Assembly: GCA_025936115.1 (NCBI GenBank)
Contig: JAICTZ010000012.1
Location: forward strand, 154,568 to 218,567
Length of the DNA: 64,000 nt
Source: Polyangiaceae bacterium
GTDB taxonomy: Bacteria; Myxococcota_A; Polyangia; Polyangiales; Polyangiaceae
Direction of reading: 5' to 3'
The notes below the pieces were generated by a model that saw only the letters and a program-made list of their open reading frames with translations, was not told where the DNA came from and searched no databases. Positions 1 to 9,025 of the stretch are shown here, one piece after another. The position numbers and the translations under genes were made by a program. Position 1 is the stretch's first letter; every line of letters starts with the position of its first letter.

Positions 1-998
1 TGGCCGCCACGGTGCGCCGTCCGAAGTTTACGCCCCAGGGGATTCAGGTTGCGCGCGCCGACCAGCTCGAGACGATGCTCTGGCACTCGCTCCACGTGGA
101 TCGCGAGCTCAGGGCGGCCGCACTCTTGGCGCTGTTCGGCCCCGAGCATCCTCCCGTCACACCGTTCGGCAGGCACGCGGACGTGCTGAGCTTCACGCAG
201 GCCGCGGTATCGCAGTTCCACGCCGCGCACTACGGCCCGGACAACAGCGCGCTCGTCGCCGTCGGCGCCGTGAACTTGGAGCAAATCGTCGAGCTGGCGC
301 AGCGTGACTTCGGCGATTGGCCGCGGAGCGAGGCACCGGCCCCGGTGGCTGCTCGGCCGGCACCCCTCGCCAGCTGGAGGCCCGTCCAAGGGCTCGCCGG
401 TGGCGGAGATCAAGCTCGATTCGCCGTGGCCCTCCCGTGTCCTCCGCCGGGTGGCACACCCGAAGCCGACTTCGATCTGCTGGCGATGGTGCTCGCGAAT
501 TTGCCGCTTTCACGCGCCACGCGCCTCCTCCGCCACGAGGAAGGCATTGCGTACGCCATCACCGCCAGGTGCGAGCAGACCGGCAATCGCGGCATGTTTT
601 GGGTCGAATTCGGGGTCGAGCCTCAGCACGGTGGCCACGCGCTCGCGCTCGTGCTCGACCAAATGCAGCGTTTGCGCACCGAAGGCGTGCCGTCACGCGA
701 GCTCGACCTCGCGAAGATTCAATTGCTCGGTCACTTCGGCGGTGCGCTCTCGACCAACGAAGGCATCATGAAGATTGTGACCACCGGCTTCCTGCGCAGA
801 CAACCTCCGGACGACTTCGCGCGTTGGATCGAAAATGTGCAGACCGCGACGAGCTCCCGCATCCGCGAGACCGCAAAGCACTACTTCACTGGGCGCGTCG
901 CCATCGCGACGTACGGCCCGCGTGACGCGATCGAGGCTGGGCTCGGGCAGTTCCAGCCCGCGGAGTGGCGGCCGCTACCCCTACAGGGCGACGACTAG
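1..998 (+). CDS. M16-family (insulinase-like) peptidase, C-terminal part
   Basis: The frame is open at the left edge, so this is the 3' part of a longer gene; the GTG at 12 is probably internal. About 330 residues are visible. The stretch HYGPDNSALVAVGAV followed by a helix and DFGDWP is typical of the end of the first M16 domain, and the rest looks like the second M16 domain (LSRATRLLRHEEGIAYAI, then an Arg/Tyr-type C-terminal half). No HxxEH zinc motif is in the visible part: it either lies upstream of the window or is absent, as in the non-catalytic subunits that pair with an active M16 partner. Most bacterial members act in the periplasm. The family call is fairly safe; activity cannot be judged. 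Confidence 0.75.
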   Translation, partial: AATVRRPKFTPQGIQVARADQLETMLWHSLHVDRELRAAALLALFGPEHPPVTPFGRHADVLSFTQAAVSQFHAAHYGPDNSALVAVGAVNLEQIVELAQRDFGDWPRSEAPAPVAARPAPLASWRPVQGLAGGGDQARFAVALPCPPPGGTPEADFDLLAMVLANLPLSRATRLLRHEEGIAYAITARCEQTGNRGMFWVEFGVEPQHGGHALALVLDQMQRLRTEGVPSRELDLAKIQLLGHFGGALSTNEGIMKIVTTGFLRRQPPDDFARWIENVQTATSSRIRETAKHYFTGRVAIATYGPRDAIEAGLGQFQPAEWRPLPLQGDD

Positions 999-1077
999 GA
1001 CTCTCGCGGGAGAGGCGGCAGCCCGGGCCGCGGAATTTGCGGAACGTGGTTCGGGGAGTGTTCACGCCCGCCCGGCC

Positions 1078-2360
1078 GTGCTCTCGACCGTGACCCCCGC
1101 AGGGGTCAAAGGCGTCCTCGTGTGTGCGACGAGCTACAATAATGCGATCTACTGCAACAGCCGCGTCGGCACGGGAACTTGGGCGGGCTGGCACGTCATC
1201 GCGCCACCGCCTGGCGTCACCCTGGGCGCGTCTGGCCCATCACTAGCGGCCTTCACGGACAGTAGTCTTGGTGGACGCTGGCAGTTGCTCGCAGCTAGGC
1301 AGACGGGAGGGGACTGTGCCAACTGTGTCTGGGTCCAATCCATGGATCCGCACGGCACGTTCAAATGGACCCTGGTTCCCAATAGCGGCGTAGCGAACGG
1401 GTTCAATGGTGATTTGAACCTGGTGCAGTCGTATCACGACGTATTCCTCGTCGCGTCCGGCGGCGGAAATCCGAGCTATTCGGTCTCCTACACGCAAGCA
1501 TATGAAGACGGCACGTTCCTGCACTCGGGGTCGTGGACGCCCTGGAAGCCCGTGCCCGGAGTGTTCAATGCTCCCATCACGGCGACGGGGAGCCTCGAGG
1601 GCGTGCTCTTAGCGGGTGTCGGGACCGATGGAGTCGCGTACACGCTGGACCTTCGAGGCGAAACCACCTGGCGTCCCTTCATGGCCGGATCTTTCGGCGA
1701 CTCGCCGGCGGCCTACTGGCCAACGCCGAGGTGGGACGTGCCTGCTGACATCATGATGGTCGGCATGGGGTCAGATCACGTCGAATACGAAGGCGAATTG
1801 ACCGCTGGGCGCACCGTGTTGAACGGCTGGTTCGCAACCAGCGGGGGGACGTTCCTGACGAGCCCCGTCATGTCGGCGGCCGTGGCTCAGACTCACGTGG
1901 ACATGGCCGCGCTCGCGAACACCCAGCTCGTCGTGGTCAGCAGCTGGGACTTGGCGTCGCCGTCGTGCGCCGACGGAACGGTCGAGCAACGTTTCGGTAA
2001 CCACATGGTCGGCTGCAGCGGGGCCGTGACCTGGCCGCAGAGAATCTCCTTGTGCGGGAGCGGGAGCCGCGTGTGCGTGCCGACGAATGGACGATGTATT
2101 TTAGCGCGGTTCCCACCCACGACTATTGGACGGACGAGAACCTGCGTTACACTGGAGCCCCTGGCGCCTGCGCTGTGTCCAGCACGGACGGTAACCTCTG
2201 CACCCCCGACCAACCGATGCGCGTTTGCACGGCCACCGGAAGTGATCCGGAGGGCAATCGCTGCAATTGGACGGGTTGCGGCTTTCAGCAAACTTCCAAT
2301 GATTACTTCGGCGGCTGTGACGGCAACACCACGGCGGGCACGCTCTGCTGCTCGCTCTAG
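1078..2360 (+). pseudogene. Beta-propeller lectin-like protein with Cys-rich tail, frameshifted
   Basis: Two frames together encode one plausible protein. From about 1078 (GTG; an in-frame GTG follows at 1090) to 2079 it shows repeated blade-like motifs with spaced Trp and Pro (TWAGWHVIAPP, SWTPWKPVPG, TTWRPFMAG), like PLL/fucolectin-type propellers. It then reaches LCGSGSRVCV. The sense then continues one base back, from GCC at 2079-2081 (ADEWTMYFSAVP, then HDYWTDENLRYTG) through a Cys-rich tail ending GTLCCSL. In the first frame the text after VCV turns into low-complexity nonsense. One missing G near 2079 would join the halves. No signal peptide is visible, so the 5' end may also be lost. 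It could be a true pseudogene, a sequencing error or, less likely, a -1 programmed shift. Confidence 0.6.
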
Positions 2361-2380
2361 CACGACGTAGCGGAAAGAAT

Positions 2381-2418
2381 CGGACGACGCGCTCGCCCAG
2401 CGGCTCGCGCGTCGTCCG
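2381..2418. terminator. Bidirectional terminator-like hairpin
   Basis: A perfect 12-bp inverted repeat (CGGACGACGCGC at 2381-2392 and GCGCGTCGTCCG at 2407-2418) with a 14-nt loop lies in the 77-bp gap between two convergent genes. There is no strong T-tract. The position between two stop codons makes a shared terminator the simplest reading. Confidence 0.65.
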
Positions 2419-2437
2419 CAACATCAGCGCCGTTCGG

Positions 2438-4822
2438 TCAGAAGTAGTAGTCCCAAAGTTGCGTGGTGGCGTTGTTTGCGTCGCAGCTCGCGTCCACGAC
2501 CGTGTTGCCGGGATCAGCCGGGCTCGTGGTGGTCAAGCAGCCCCCACCGATCGCGTGAATGACGCCGCTTAAGCTGAATTGAGAATTGAGGCCAGGCGTG
2601 CTCGAGCAATCGTTCCACAGAATGATGGGATTGCCTGAGGTCGTCGTGCCCGATTGGACGTTCGCGCACAAGCCCGTGTTGTTCGAGAGCGTGAGCCGGC
2701 CGCTGCCAGGCACGGAAAAGCGCTGCTTCGTGTCGCTGGCGTTGCAGGTCGCGAGGGTCAGCGCCTGCCCGAGCGCACCGGTCGAAGTGGTCGCTGCGAC
2801 GCAGCTATTGGTGCCGCTCAGCCGAATCTGATCGTTCCTTAGCCCGCCGACCGGATGGAAGAAGTCCCACAGTTGTCCGCTTCCGCCAGCGCAGGCTTCG
2901 AGTCGCAGGCTGGTGCCGACGGCTTGCACGCACATGTTGCCCATCGCGCGCCATTCGACGCCGGTCGTGGTGAACCGCTCGTTCGCGGCCGTCGCGCTGC
3001 ACGTGGCGCTCACGAGTGGGTTGCCCACGGCGCTGTTCGTCACGTTCAGGCAGCGTGAGTTGGCAGTCGTTTGGAAAGGCTCGTTCGCCGCGCCCGGGCG
3101 CGACCACGTGTCGTTCCAAGCGCCGCGACATGGGTACCCGACGATGGGCGTCCCGAGCGTGGTCGAAGCGTTCTGAACGTTGGCGCACTGGCCGCGGTAG
3201 CCGACGAGCGAACCGGTATACTTCCGACCGTATGCTTTTTGCGCGCCGAGGACGTCCCAGGCCGAGAGCCCGTGGACGCTTGGCTTCGAGACACAATACT
3301 GCATGAGTGAAGACGGATCGGGTGACGTGCTCAGGTTGCTTCCCGCGATGTTGTTCGGCACTTGCCAAATCTGCCCGCCGCCGCCGGCGCAATCGAGGAG
3401 TTCCAGCTGGGTGCCGTTCGTCGTCGACGTGTTCGGATCGTTCAGGCAGCGGCCCGATTGAGGATTTTTAATCGTGCCGTCGTTCTGGATCGCCCAGATT
3501 TGACTCGCGCTCCCGGTACAAGCGTCGATTTCAATCAGAGAATGATTGGCCGTGCCGTTGCCCGCGACGGTGAGGCATTTGCCTGCGACCCGCAGCGTGC
3601 CGTCGAGCGTGAGCGTCGAATTTTGGACGCTGTAGCCTTGGATGAAACTCTGCGAATCGCCCCGGTTGCAGTCGTACAGCTGAACAGCGGTTCCGTCGGT
3701 CGTGCTGTCCGCGCGTACGTCGACGCACTTGTTCGAATGCGATTGCAGTTGAATGGGGTTGCCCGGATAGGACCAGTGCTGGTTCGAGCCCGAATTGCAC
3801 GTGTACACCTGAAGCTGTAGTCCGCTCTGGCCGGAGGGCACGTCCAAGCACAGGCCCGTGCTCGGGTTGGTGAGGTGGCGGTCGCTCGTCAGTGACCACT
3901 GCTGGTTCGAGCCGCCGTTGCAGCTGTAGAGCTGAACCTTCGTGCCGCTGCCGATCGGGCCAGCGCCGAAAATGTCGAGGCACTTGCCGTAAGCTCTCAG
4001 CGTACCGTCGAGCTGCGAGCCGCTCCAACCCTGCTGCCAATCCTGCTTGGTCGAGCCGTCACACGCAGCGACCTGAACCGCCGTGCCGTCCGGCATGGTC
4101 GAACCGTCGCTGTTGCCGCCGACCACCTCCAGACACTGGAGGCCGAGGCCTTCGACGGTGATGGGGCCCGAGCCGCACTTCCAGCCCGTCCAATCGGGGC
4201 GTTCCCATTCGTGCTCGAAGCCGAGGGCGTGGCCGAATTCGTGCGGAATGTTGCTGCTCTCCGGATCGGTCGTCGTCAGCGCGGCGTCCCAATTGATCGA
4301 GATGTGCTCCGGTATGGTCGTCCGCTTGCCGAGCGGTGGGTCCGTCACGTCGCCGTCGCCGAAGTGCACCATCATCCACCCGGCGAAGTTACTCTCGACG
4401 TGCATGTTGGTTGCCGGATCGACGGCGCAAAAGCTCCAATTGACGAACTCTATGTTCGCGTAGCGCATCCAGGTGTTCTCGACCGCATGACGCACGAGGG
4501 GGATGAGCACCGACGGGGAGTACGTGTGGCCGTCGTCTGCTTGCGATTTGCCGTCGCAGTCGGTCGTGTCGGTCTGACCCGCACAGCGCACCGAGCCGTT
4601 CGACTGCAAAATCGGGCGCCGCGTGAAGCAGACCGGGATGGTCGCCTGCGTGCCGACGACGCCGTTGTTGTTCCAGAGCGTTGTGCCGCTGGCGACGAAC
4701 AAAGCTTCCGAGGCGCTTCCTAGCTCCGGCTGCTCAGCGGGGTCACCGCCAGAGCAAGCGCAAAGCATCACCGCGGCGGGCAGCCATCGTGCTCGCCGGG
4801 TGCACAAAATCGTTTCGATCAT
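2438..4822 (-). CDS. Secreted metzincin metalloprotease with four ricin-type lectin trefoils
   Basis: This is a 794-residue predicted lipoprotein (lipobox LCAC, Cys23). Residues 40-210 form a metzincin-type catalytic half with the zinc site HEFGHALGFEHEWERPD at 194-210 (His194, His198, His204, Glu195). The Met-turn SSLMQYC (Met507) and the closing helix LSAWDVLGAQKAYG appear only at about 504-532. Between them, about residues 223-495 carry repeated CLxV...QxW units of two ricin B-type beta-trefoils; two more trefoils fill 535-794, ending LWDYYF. It probably cleaves proteins at a glycan surface. The ATG at 4822 is chosen because it starts a clean signal peptide; the open frame continues upstream only as antisense of the sigma-54 activator gene. 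A sigma-54-type promoter lies about 100 bp upstream. Confidence 0.85.
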   Translation of the reverse strand: MIETILCTRRARWLPAAVMLCACSGGDPAEQPELGSASEALFVASGTTLWNNNGVVGTQATIPVCFTRRPILQSNGSVRCAGQTDTTDCDGKSQADDGHTYSPSVLIPLVRHAVENTWMRYANIEFVNWSFCAVDPATNMHVESNFAGWMMVHFGDGDVTDPPLGKRTTIPEHISINWDAALTTTDPESSNIPHEFGHALGFEHEWERPDWTGWKCGSGPITVEGLGLQCLEVVGGNSDGSTMPDGTAVQVAACDGSTKQDWQQGWSGSQLDGTLRAYGKCLDIFGAGPIGSGTKVQLYSCNGGSNQQWSLTSDRHLTNPSTGLCLDVPSGQSGLQLQVYTCNSGSNQHWSYPGNPIQLQSHSNKCVDVRADSTTDGTAVQLYDCNRGDSQSFIQGYSVQNSTLTLDGTLRVAGKCLTVAGNGTANHSLIEIDACTGSASQIWAIQNDGTIKNPQSGRCLNDPNTSTTNGTQLELLDCAGGGGQIWQVPNNIAGSNLSTSPDPSSLMQYCVSKPSVHGLSAWDVLGAQKAYGRKYTGSLVGYRGQCANVQNASTTLGTPIVGYPCRGAWNDTWSRPGAANEPFQTTANSRCLNVTNSAVGNPLVSATCSATAANERFTTTGVEWRAMGNMCVQAVGTSLRLEACAGGSGQLWDFFHPVGGLRNDQIRLSGTNSCVAATTSTGALGQALTLATCNASDTKQRFSVPGSGRLTLSNNTGLCANVQSGTTTSGNPIILWNDCSSTPGLNSQFSLSGVIHAIGGGCLTTTSPADPGNTVVDASCDANNATTQLWDYYF

Positions 4823-4921
4823 CGTGTTTCGTTCCCTTCGTGCGCCGCGGACCTCTGTCGTTTCGCCGCGGGCCGCCGTGTTGCGGCCCGCTCGCGTGTC
4901 TGCCTGGCGCGCGCCGCTCTC

Positions 4922-4937
4922 AGCAAGCCGCGTGCCG
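4922..4937 (-). promoter_or_regulatory. Sigma-54 (-24/-12) promoter for the lectin-metalloprotease
   Basis: On the minus strand this reads CGGCACGCGGCTTGCT, matching the consensus TGGCACR-N4-TTGCW at all but the first base, with exact GG-N10-GC spacing. The predicted start is near 4911, giving a leader of about 90 nt before the ATG at 4822. A sigma-54 activator gene is transcribed divergently from the same 285-bp gap. The match is read directly; function is inferred. Confidence 0.65.
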
Positions 4938-5107
4938 CCGCACGCGAGGCCGTTGTCGCTCCTGACGAGCGCGGAGGAAGCGTGTGGCGCTGGGGAAGGT
5001 GTTCGCGCTGAACACCGGTCGTGTTCGCCGTGGACAGCCTCAGGAGCCGCTGAGGCGGCGCGTCGCGCCTTGGTGGAGCTAGCGCGCTGTGGTAGACGGA
5101 CGGGTCG

Positions 5108-6469
5108 ATGGCGACCGGTGCAAGGCTCGAGGGTGGGGCGCGGGAGTTCGACACGGCCTCGACCGTGTCCACGGCGGGTGGCTCGTTCACCGCCACGGGC
5201 CGCGCACTGACCCGTCCCGGCCTTGTAACCATCTATCCGGTGCGGCACGACGAGGTTCCCTCGACTTGGTGCGTCAGTGGAGAGGCGTTCGTGGGGCGTA
5301 GCCGCGAGGCTCTCGTTCGCCTCGAGGACGAACGCGTTTCGCGCCGGCACGCGAGCTTCGAACCGCGGCAAAACGGCTTCTTCGTGCGTGATCACGCCAG
5401 CCGGCACGGCACGTTCGCGGGGGGCGTGCGCGTTTCGGAGGAGGGCAGGCTCGTGCCCGTGGGGGGAGTCGTTCGCTGTGGCGACACGCTGCTGCTTTGC
5501 GTGGCGGACGTCGATCGCTTTCGCGCGCGTCCGCGCCGCAGCGACGGAGCGCGACTTGGTCTCTCCGAGACCATGCTCGCTGGGCCCGACCTCGCGGCGG
5601 TTTGGGATGAGGCCGCGCGGGCCGCGTCTCTCGGGGAGCCCGTCTTGATTGTGGGTGAGAGCGGCAGCGGTAAGGAATGCGTCGCGCGGATGCTGCATGC
5701 GGCGCGCGACGTGCCCGGGCCGTTCGTCGGCATCAACGTGAGCGCCATACCCGAGCCGCTCTTCGAATCGGAGCTCTTCGGACACGAGCGTGGCGCGTTC
5801 ACCGGCGCCGTCAGCGCGAATCTCGGCACGTTCCGCGAGGCCGAGCGCGGCGTCCTCTTTCTCGACGAGGTCGGCGACCTGAAGCTCGAGGTACAGGCCA
5901 AGTTGCTCCGCGCGCTCGATCGGTACGAAATTCGGCCACTCGGCGCGCGGACAGGCGTGCGCGTGAACACGCACGTCGTGAGCGCCACGAGCCGCGATCT
6001 GAAGCGCGCCTGTGACGAGCGAGCCTTTCGCACTGACCTTTACTATCGTCTCGCCGGCATCGTGATCCGGGTGCCGCCGCTGAGTGAACGTCCGGGCGAC
6101 GTCCTGTTGCTCGCGAACGAAGTCCTGCGCCAGCGGTCTTCTTCCTTGAAGCTCTCCGCCGACGCCGCGGAACGCTTGGCCCTGGGACGCTGGGAGGGCA
6201 ACGCTCGGCAGCTCCGGTACGCGCTCGCGCGAGCGATGAGCCGCGCCGAGCTTCGTTCGGACCGCCGCATTCTGGACGAGGACCTGCCCGAGCTCACCGC
6301 TTGCACTGGCGAGGGCGAGCTGACGCTCGAGCGCGTTCAAGGCGCGCTGGACCGTTCCGGCGGCATCGCCAGCCATGCGGCGCGGTCGCTCGGCGTGTCG
6401 CGGACGACCTTCTACAAGACGATCAAGCGCCTGAACGGCCACCTTTCGCCGGCCGCGCCGAAGAAATGA
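5108..6469 (+). CDS. FHA-domain sigma-54-dependent transcriptional activator
   Basis: This 453-residue protein activates RNA polymerase carrying sigma-54. An N-terminal FHA domain (about 51-130; VGRS at 62-65 and SRRHAS at 78-83) binds phosphothreonine. The AAA+ domain has Walker A GESGSGKE (183-190), the sigma-54-contacting GAFTGA loop (229-234) and Walker B VLFLDEVGD (249-257). A Fis-type helix-turn-helix occupies about 405-445. The FHA domain in place of a response-regulator receiver suggests control by a Ser/Thr kinase, and the kinase gene follows with a 4-bp ATGA overlap. All motifs needed for activity are intact. Targets are inferred: a sigma-54-like site lies in front of the divergent metalloprotease gene, and more lie elsewhere in the window. 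Confidence 0.93.
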   Translation: MATGARLEGGAREFDTASTVSTAGGSFTATGRALTRPGLVTIYPVRHDEVPSTWCVSGEAFVGRSREALVRLEDERVSRRHASFEPRQNGFFVRDHASRHGTFAGGVRVSEEGRLVPVGGVVRCGDTLLLCVADVDRFRARPRRSDGARLGLSETMLAGPDLAAVWDEAARAASLGEPVLIVGESGSGKECVARMLHAARDVPGPFVGINVSAIPEPLFESELFGHERGAFTGAVSANLGTFREAERGVLFLDEVGDLKLEVQAKLLRALDRYEIRPLGARTGVRVNTHVVSATSRDLKRACDERAFRTDLYYRLAGIVIRVPPLSERPGDVLLLANEVLRQRSSSLKLSADAAERLALGRWEGNARQLRYALARAMSRAELRSDRRILDEDLPELTACTGEGELTLERVQGALDRSGGIASHAARSLGVSRTTFYKTIKRLNGHLSPAAPKK

Positions 6470-8004
6470 CCGAGCCCGCACGGGAAATGTTCACGGATTC
6501 GTTCGGTCTCCTCGGCGCAATCGTCGATGGTCGCTACCGGGTCGAACGGATTGCGGGTCAGGGCGGCTTCGGCGTCGTGTACCGAGCGCATCATCTGGGG
6601 TTCGACTCCGCGATCGCGCTCAAGGTGCTGCGCCTGCCCGCGCCCGAGTCGGAAGCACGAAGACACGCGCGCATCGCGAGCTTCCAGCGCGAGGGGCGCA
6701 TGCTGTTCGAGTTGTCGCTCCTGCACCCCGCCATCGTGCGCGCGTTCGAAACCGGCACGCTCGTCGGCGTCGATGGTTCGGCCGTGCCGTACCTCGCTCT
6801 CGAATGGCTCGAGGGCGTTTCGCTCGAGCGCGAGCTCTGTCAGCGGCGGACGCAGCATCTAGCGCCCTTCACGCTGTCGGAGGTGTTGACGCTCCTCCGC
6901 GAGCCCGTCGCGGGACTCGCGCGCGCCCACGCTCGCGGCATCGCACACCGCGACATCAAGCCGGCGAACCTGTTCGTCAGCGAACGCGACGGTGAACAGC
7001 AGGTCAAAATCCTCGATTTCGGCATCGCCAAGCTGGTCGGAGACGCGGGCGAACCAGGCGAGCATCGCGCCGTGACACTCGCCGCGACGGGCGCTTTCAC
7101 CCCGCTTTACGCCGCACCGGAACAGTGGCTCGCAGCGCTCGGCTCGACGGGACCTTGGACCGACGTGCACGCGCTCGCGCTCGTCTGTGTGGAGATGCTC
7201 ACGGGTCGACCCGCCTTGGCGGGCAACGGCGGCGAACTCCAAGCCGCGTGCGTCGACGCCGCGCGCCGACCGACTCCCGCCGCCAAGGGGCTCGATCTAC
7301 CGGACGCCGTGGAAGCGGTGTTCGCCCGCGCCCTCGCTCGCGAACCGCAGCAGCGCTTCGACGCTGCCGACCACTTCTGGCACGCGCTGTGCGACGCCGC
7401 CGCCTGGTCGCCGGCCGAAGGCCGCGCCTGGGTTGCGCTGACTGCTCGCCCCTTGTGCGAGGATCAGAGCGTGGAGGCCGTGGTGCGCCCGTCCAAACGT
7501 CCGAGTCCCGGCGTGTCGTCGGGGGCGACGACGACGGCCGGTACCGCCTCGGGCACCCGGGCATCCGTGACGCCGCGCGTGAAGTCAGCTCGAAATCGTT
7601 TCCGGTTTCTGCTGCCGCTCGCCGGCCTGGCGGTTGCCAGCGTCGCTTGGGCTCTCCATAGCTTGCCGCGGGATCGGCCATCGACCGTTGTCCGGGCCGC
7701 GAGCGCGGACCCGAACGCGTCGCACGCCATTTCTACGGCGCCTGCGGTCGTCGCTCCCGCTGCCCAAACGCCGGTGCTCGCGTCCCCGCGAGCGACGCCG
7801 TTAGTGGAAGCGCGCTCGCCCCAGCGATACCCGCGGGCGTTTGCGCGTCCTCGCGCTCAGCTGAAGCCGGCGGCGCCGCTCGCGTCGAGCACGGCCGGCG
7901 CGTACCCGAGATCCACGCCGCCGGGCACCCTGCCCGATGACCTGAGCTCGATTCCAAACGTCGCATTGAACCTCGATGACCCGGCGCTCGTTGTGCGCAA
8001 ATAG
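6466..8004 (+). CDS. Ser/Thr protein kinase (Pkn2-like), membrane-anchored
   Basis: The product is 512 residues from the ATG that overlaps the activator's stop codon (ATGA). The N-terminal kinase domain has the glycine loop GQGGFGVVYRA, the VAIK-type lysine (ALKVL), the catalytic loop HRDIKPANL and DFG in KILDFGIAKL, followed by an APEQ motif. All residues for catalysis are present. A single transmembrane segment (FLLPLAGLAVASVAWAL) follows a Pro/Ser/Thr-rich linker, leaving a C-terminal Pro/Ala-rich tail of about 115 residues outside the membrane. It is coupled to the FHA activator upstream and overlaps the TPR gene downstream by 29 bp, so it probably phosphorylates the FHA activator or itself. 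Confidence 0.93.
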   Translation: MTEPAREMFTDSFGLLGAIVDGRYRVERIAGQGGFGVVYRAHHLGFDSAIALKVLRLPAPESEARRHARIASFQREGRMLFELSLLHPAIVRAFETGTLVGVDGSAVPYLALEWLEGVSLERELCQRRTQHLAPFTLSEVLTLLREPVAGLARAHARGIAHRDIKPANLFVSERDGEQQVKILDFGIAKLVGDAGEPGEHRAVTLAATGAFTPLYAAPEQWLAALGSTGPWTDVHALALVCVEMLTGRPALAGNGGELQAACVDAARRPTPAAKGLDLPDAVEAVFARALAREPQQRFDAADHFWHALCDAAAWSPAEGRAWVALTARPLCEDQSVEAVVRPSKRPSPGVSSGATTTAGTASGTRASVTPRVKSARNRFRFLLPLAGLAVASVAWALHSLPRDRPSTVVRAASADPNASHAISTAPAVVAPAAQTPVLASPRATPLVEARSPQRYPRAFARPRAQLKPAAPLASSTAGAYPRSTPPGTLPDDLSSIPNVALNLDDPALVVRK

Positions 8005-9025
8005 TCGGCCGCGCCACCTGGCACGTGTGACGGCCCTGACCACGGTGCTCTGCGGGGTCGCATCACCGTCACGCGCGCAAGACGCGACCGAGCCGCCCCA
8101 CGAGCGTGCCGAACGGCTCTTCCTCGAGGGACGCGCCGCCCTCAAGCAAGCAGACTACGACGCAGCATGCGACAAGCTCGCGGAAAGCGAACGGCTCGAG
8201 CAGGCGGTAGGCACGTTGCTCAACTGGGGCGTGTGCCTGGAAAAGAAGCAGCAGCGTGCGGCTGCATGGGCGGCGTATCGCGACGCGCTCGAGCTTGCGC
8301 GTGAGTCGGACAGCGCTGGCCCGCAGCGGTTCGCGCGCCAACGGCTCGCCGAGCTCGAGGCCGACCTCGTGAAACTGACTCTTGTGCCGCCGCCTTCGCC
8401 GCCCGCTGGCCTAGTCATTACGCTCGACGGAGTCGCCGTCGCTGCAGAACACTGGCAACGCCCGGTCGCCGTCGAGCTCGGCGCTCATGTCATCGAAGCC
8501 AGCGCGCCAGGCCGAAGTCGTTGGTCGCAAACGGTCGACGCGCTCGAAGGGGGGACGGAACGCGTCGTCGTGGTCGAGTCTCCGCTCCTCCCGGCCGACG
8601 CAGCGTCGCCGCCGCCCGCCGCGCAGGCGCTCGGCGCACAGCCCCTTGGCGCCCAGCCGTTCGCCGCGCAACCGCTTGCGCCCCAACCAGAGAAGCCGAG
8701 TGTCTTCCACGCGCGCTGGGTCGTCCCCACGGCCATTGCCGTCGTGGGCCTTGCCGCCACGGCGTACTTCGGTGCACGCGCTGCTTCGGCATGGCAGACG
8801 CGTCAGGTGCACTGCTCCGGAGGTGACTGCGACGCGACGGCCGTCGACGCTTCGCAGCGCGCTGCACGCTTTGCGCGCCTGGCGGACGTGAGCGGGGTCG
8901 TGACGGCGACGGCGGCGGTGACTTCGGTCTGTTTGGGTGTCGGCTGGGCGCGCGAACGCTCAGCGGCCGCTGGCACGCATCGAGCACAGTGGACGCCGGT
9001 GGTGCGCGTCGGAGGGAGCTTCTAA
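7976..9025 (+). CDS. Periplasmic TPR/PEGA-like protein of kinase operon
   Basis: This 349-residue protein has an N-terminal signal peptide ending near SPSRAQDA and helical TPR-like units at about 40-115 (AERLFLEGRAALKQADYDAACDK is the first). A short PEGA-like beta segment (LVITLDGVAVAAEHWQRPVAVELG) follows, then a linker with repeats of AQPLG/AQPFA. A transmembrane segment (WVVPTAIAVVGLAATAYFGA) and a tail with a CSGGDC pair close it. Such proteins often follow Ser/Thr kinase genes in myxobacteria. The start overlaps the kinase by 29 bp; a GTG at 8027 is an alternative but would shorten the signal peptide. Its stop is joined to the next ATG (TAATG). The precise role is unknown. Confidence 0.75.
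   Translation: MTRRSLCANSRPRHLARVTALTTVLCGVASPSRAQDATEPPHERAERLFLEGRAALKQADYDAACDKLAESERLEQAVGTLLNWGVCLEKKQQRAAAWAAYRDALELARESDSAGPQRFARQRLAELEADLVKLTLVPPPSPPAGLVITLDGVAVAAEHWQRPVAVELGAHVIEASAPGRSRWSQTVDALEGGTERVVVVESPLLPADAASPPPAAQALGAQPLGAQPFAAQPLAPQPEKPSVFHARWVVPTAIAVVGLAATAYFGARAASAWQTRQVHCSGGDCDATAVDASQRAARFARLADVSGVVTATAAVTSVCLGVGWARERSAAAGTHRAQWTPVVRVGGSF

Noticed and set aside
4823..6481. Upstream 553-residue extension of the metalloprotease frame on the minus strand
   Set aside because: It is antisense to the FHA/sigma-54 activator and kinase genes, Arg-rich with no signal or domain; the clean signal peptide begins at 4822.
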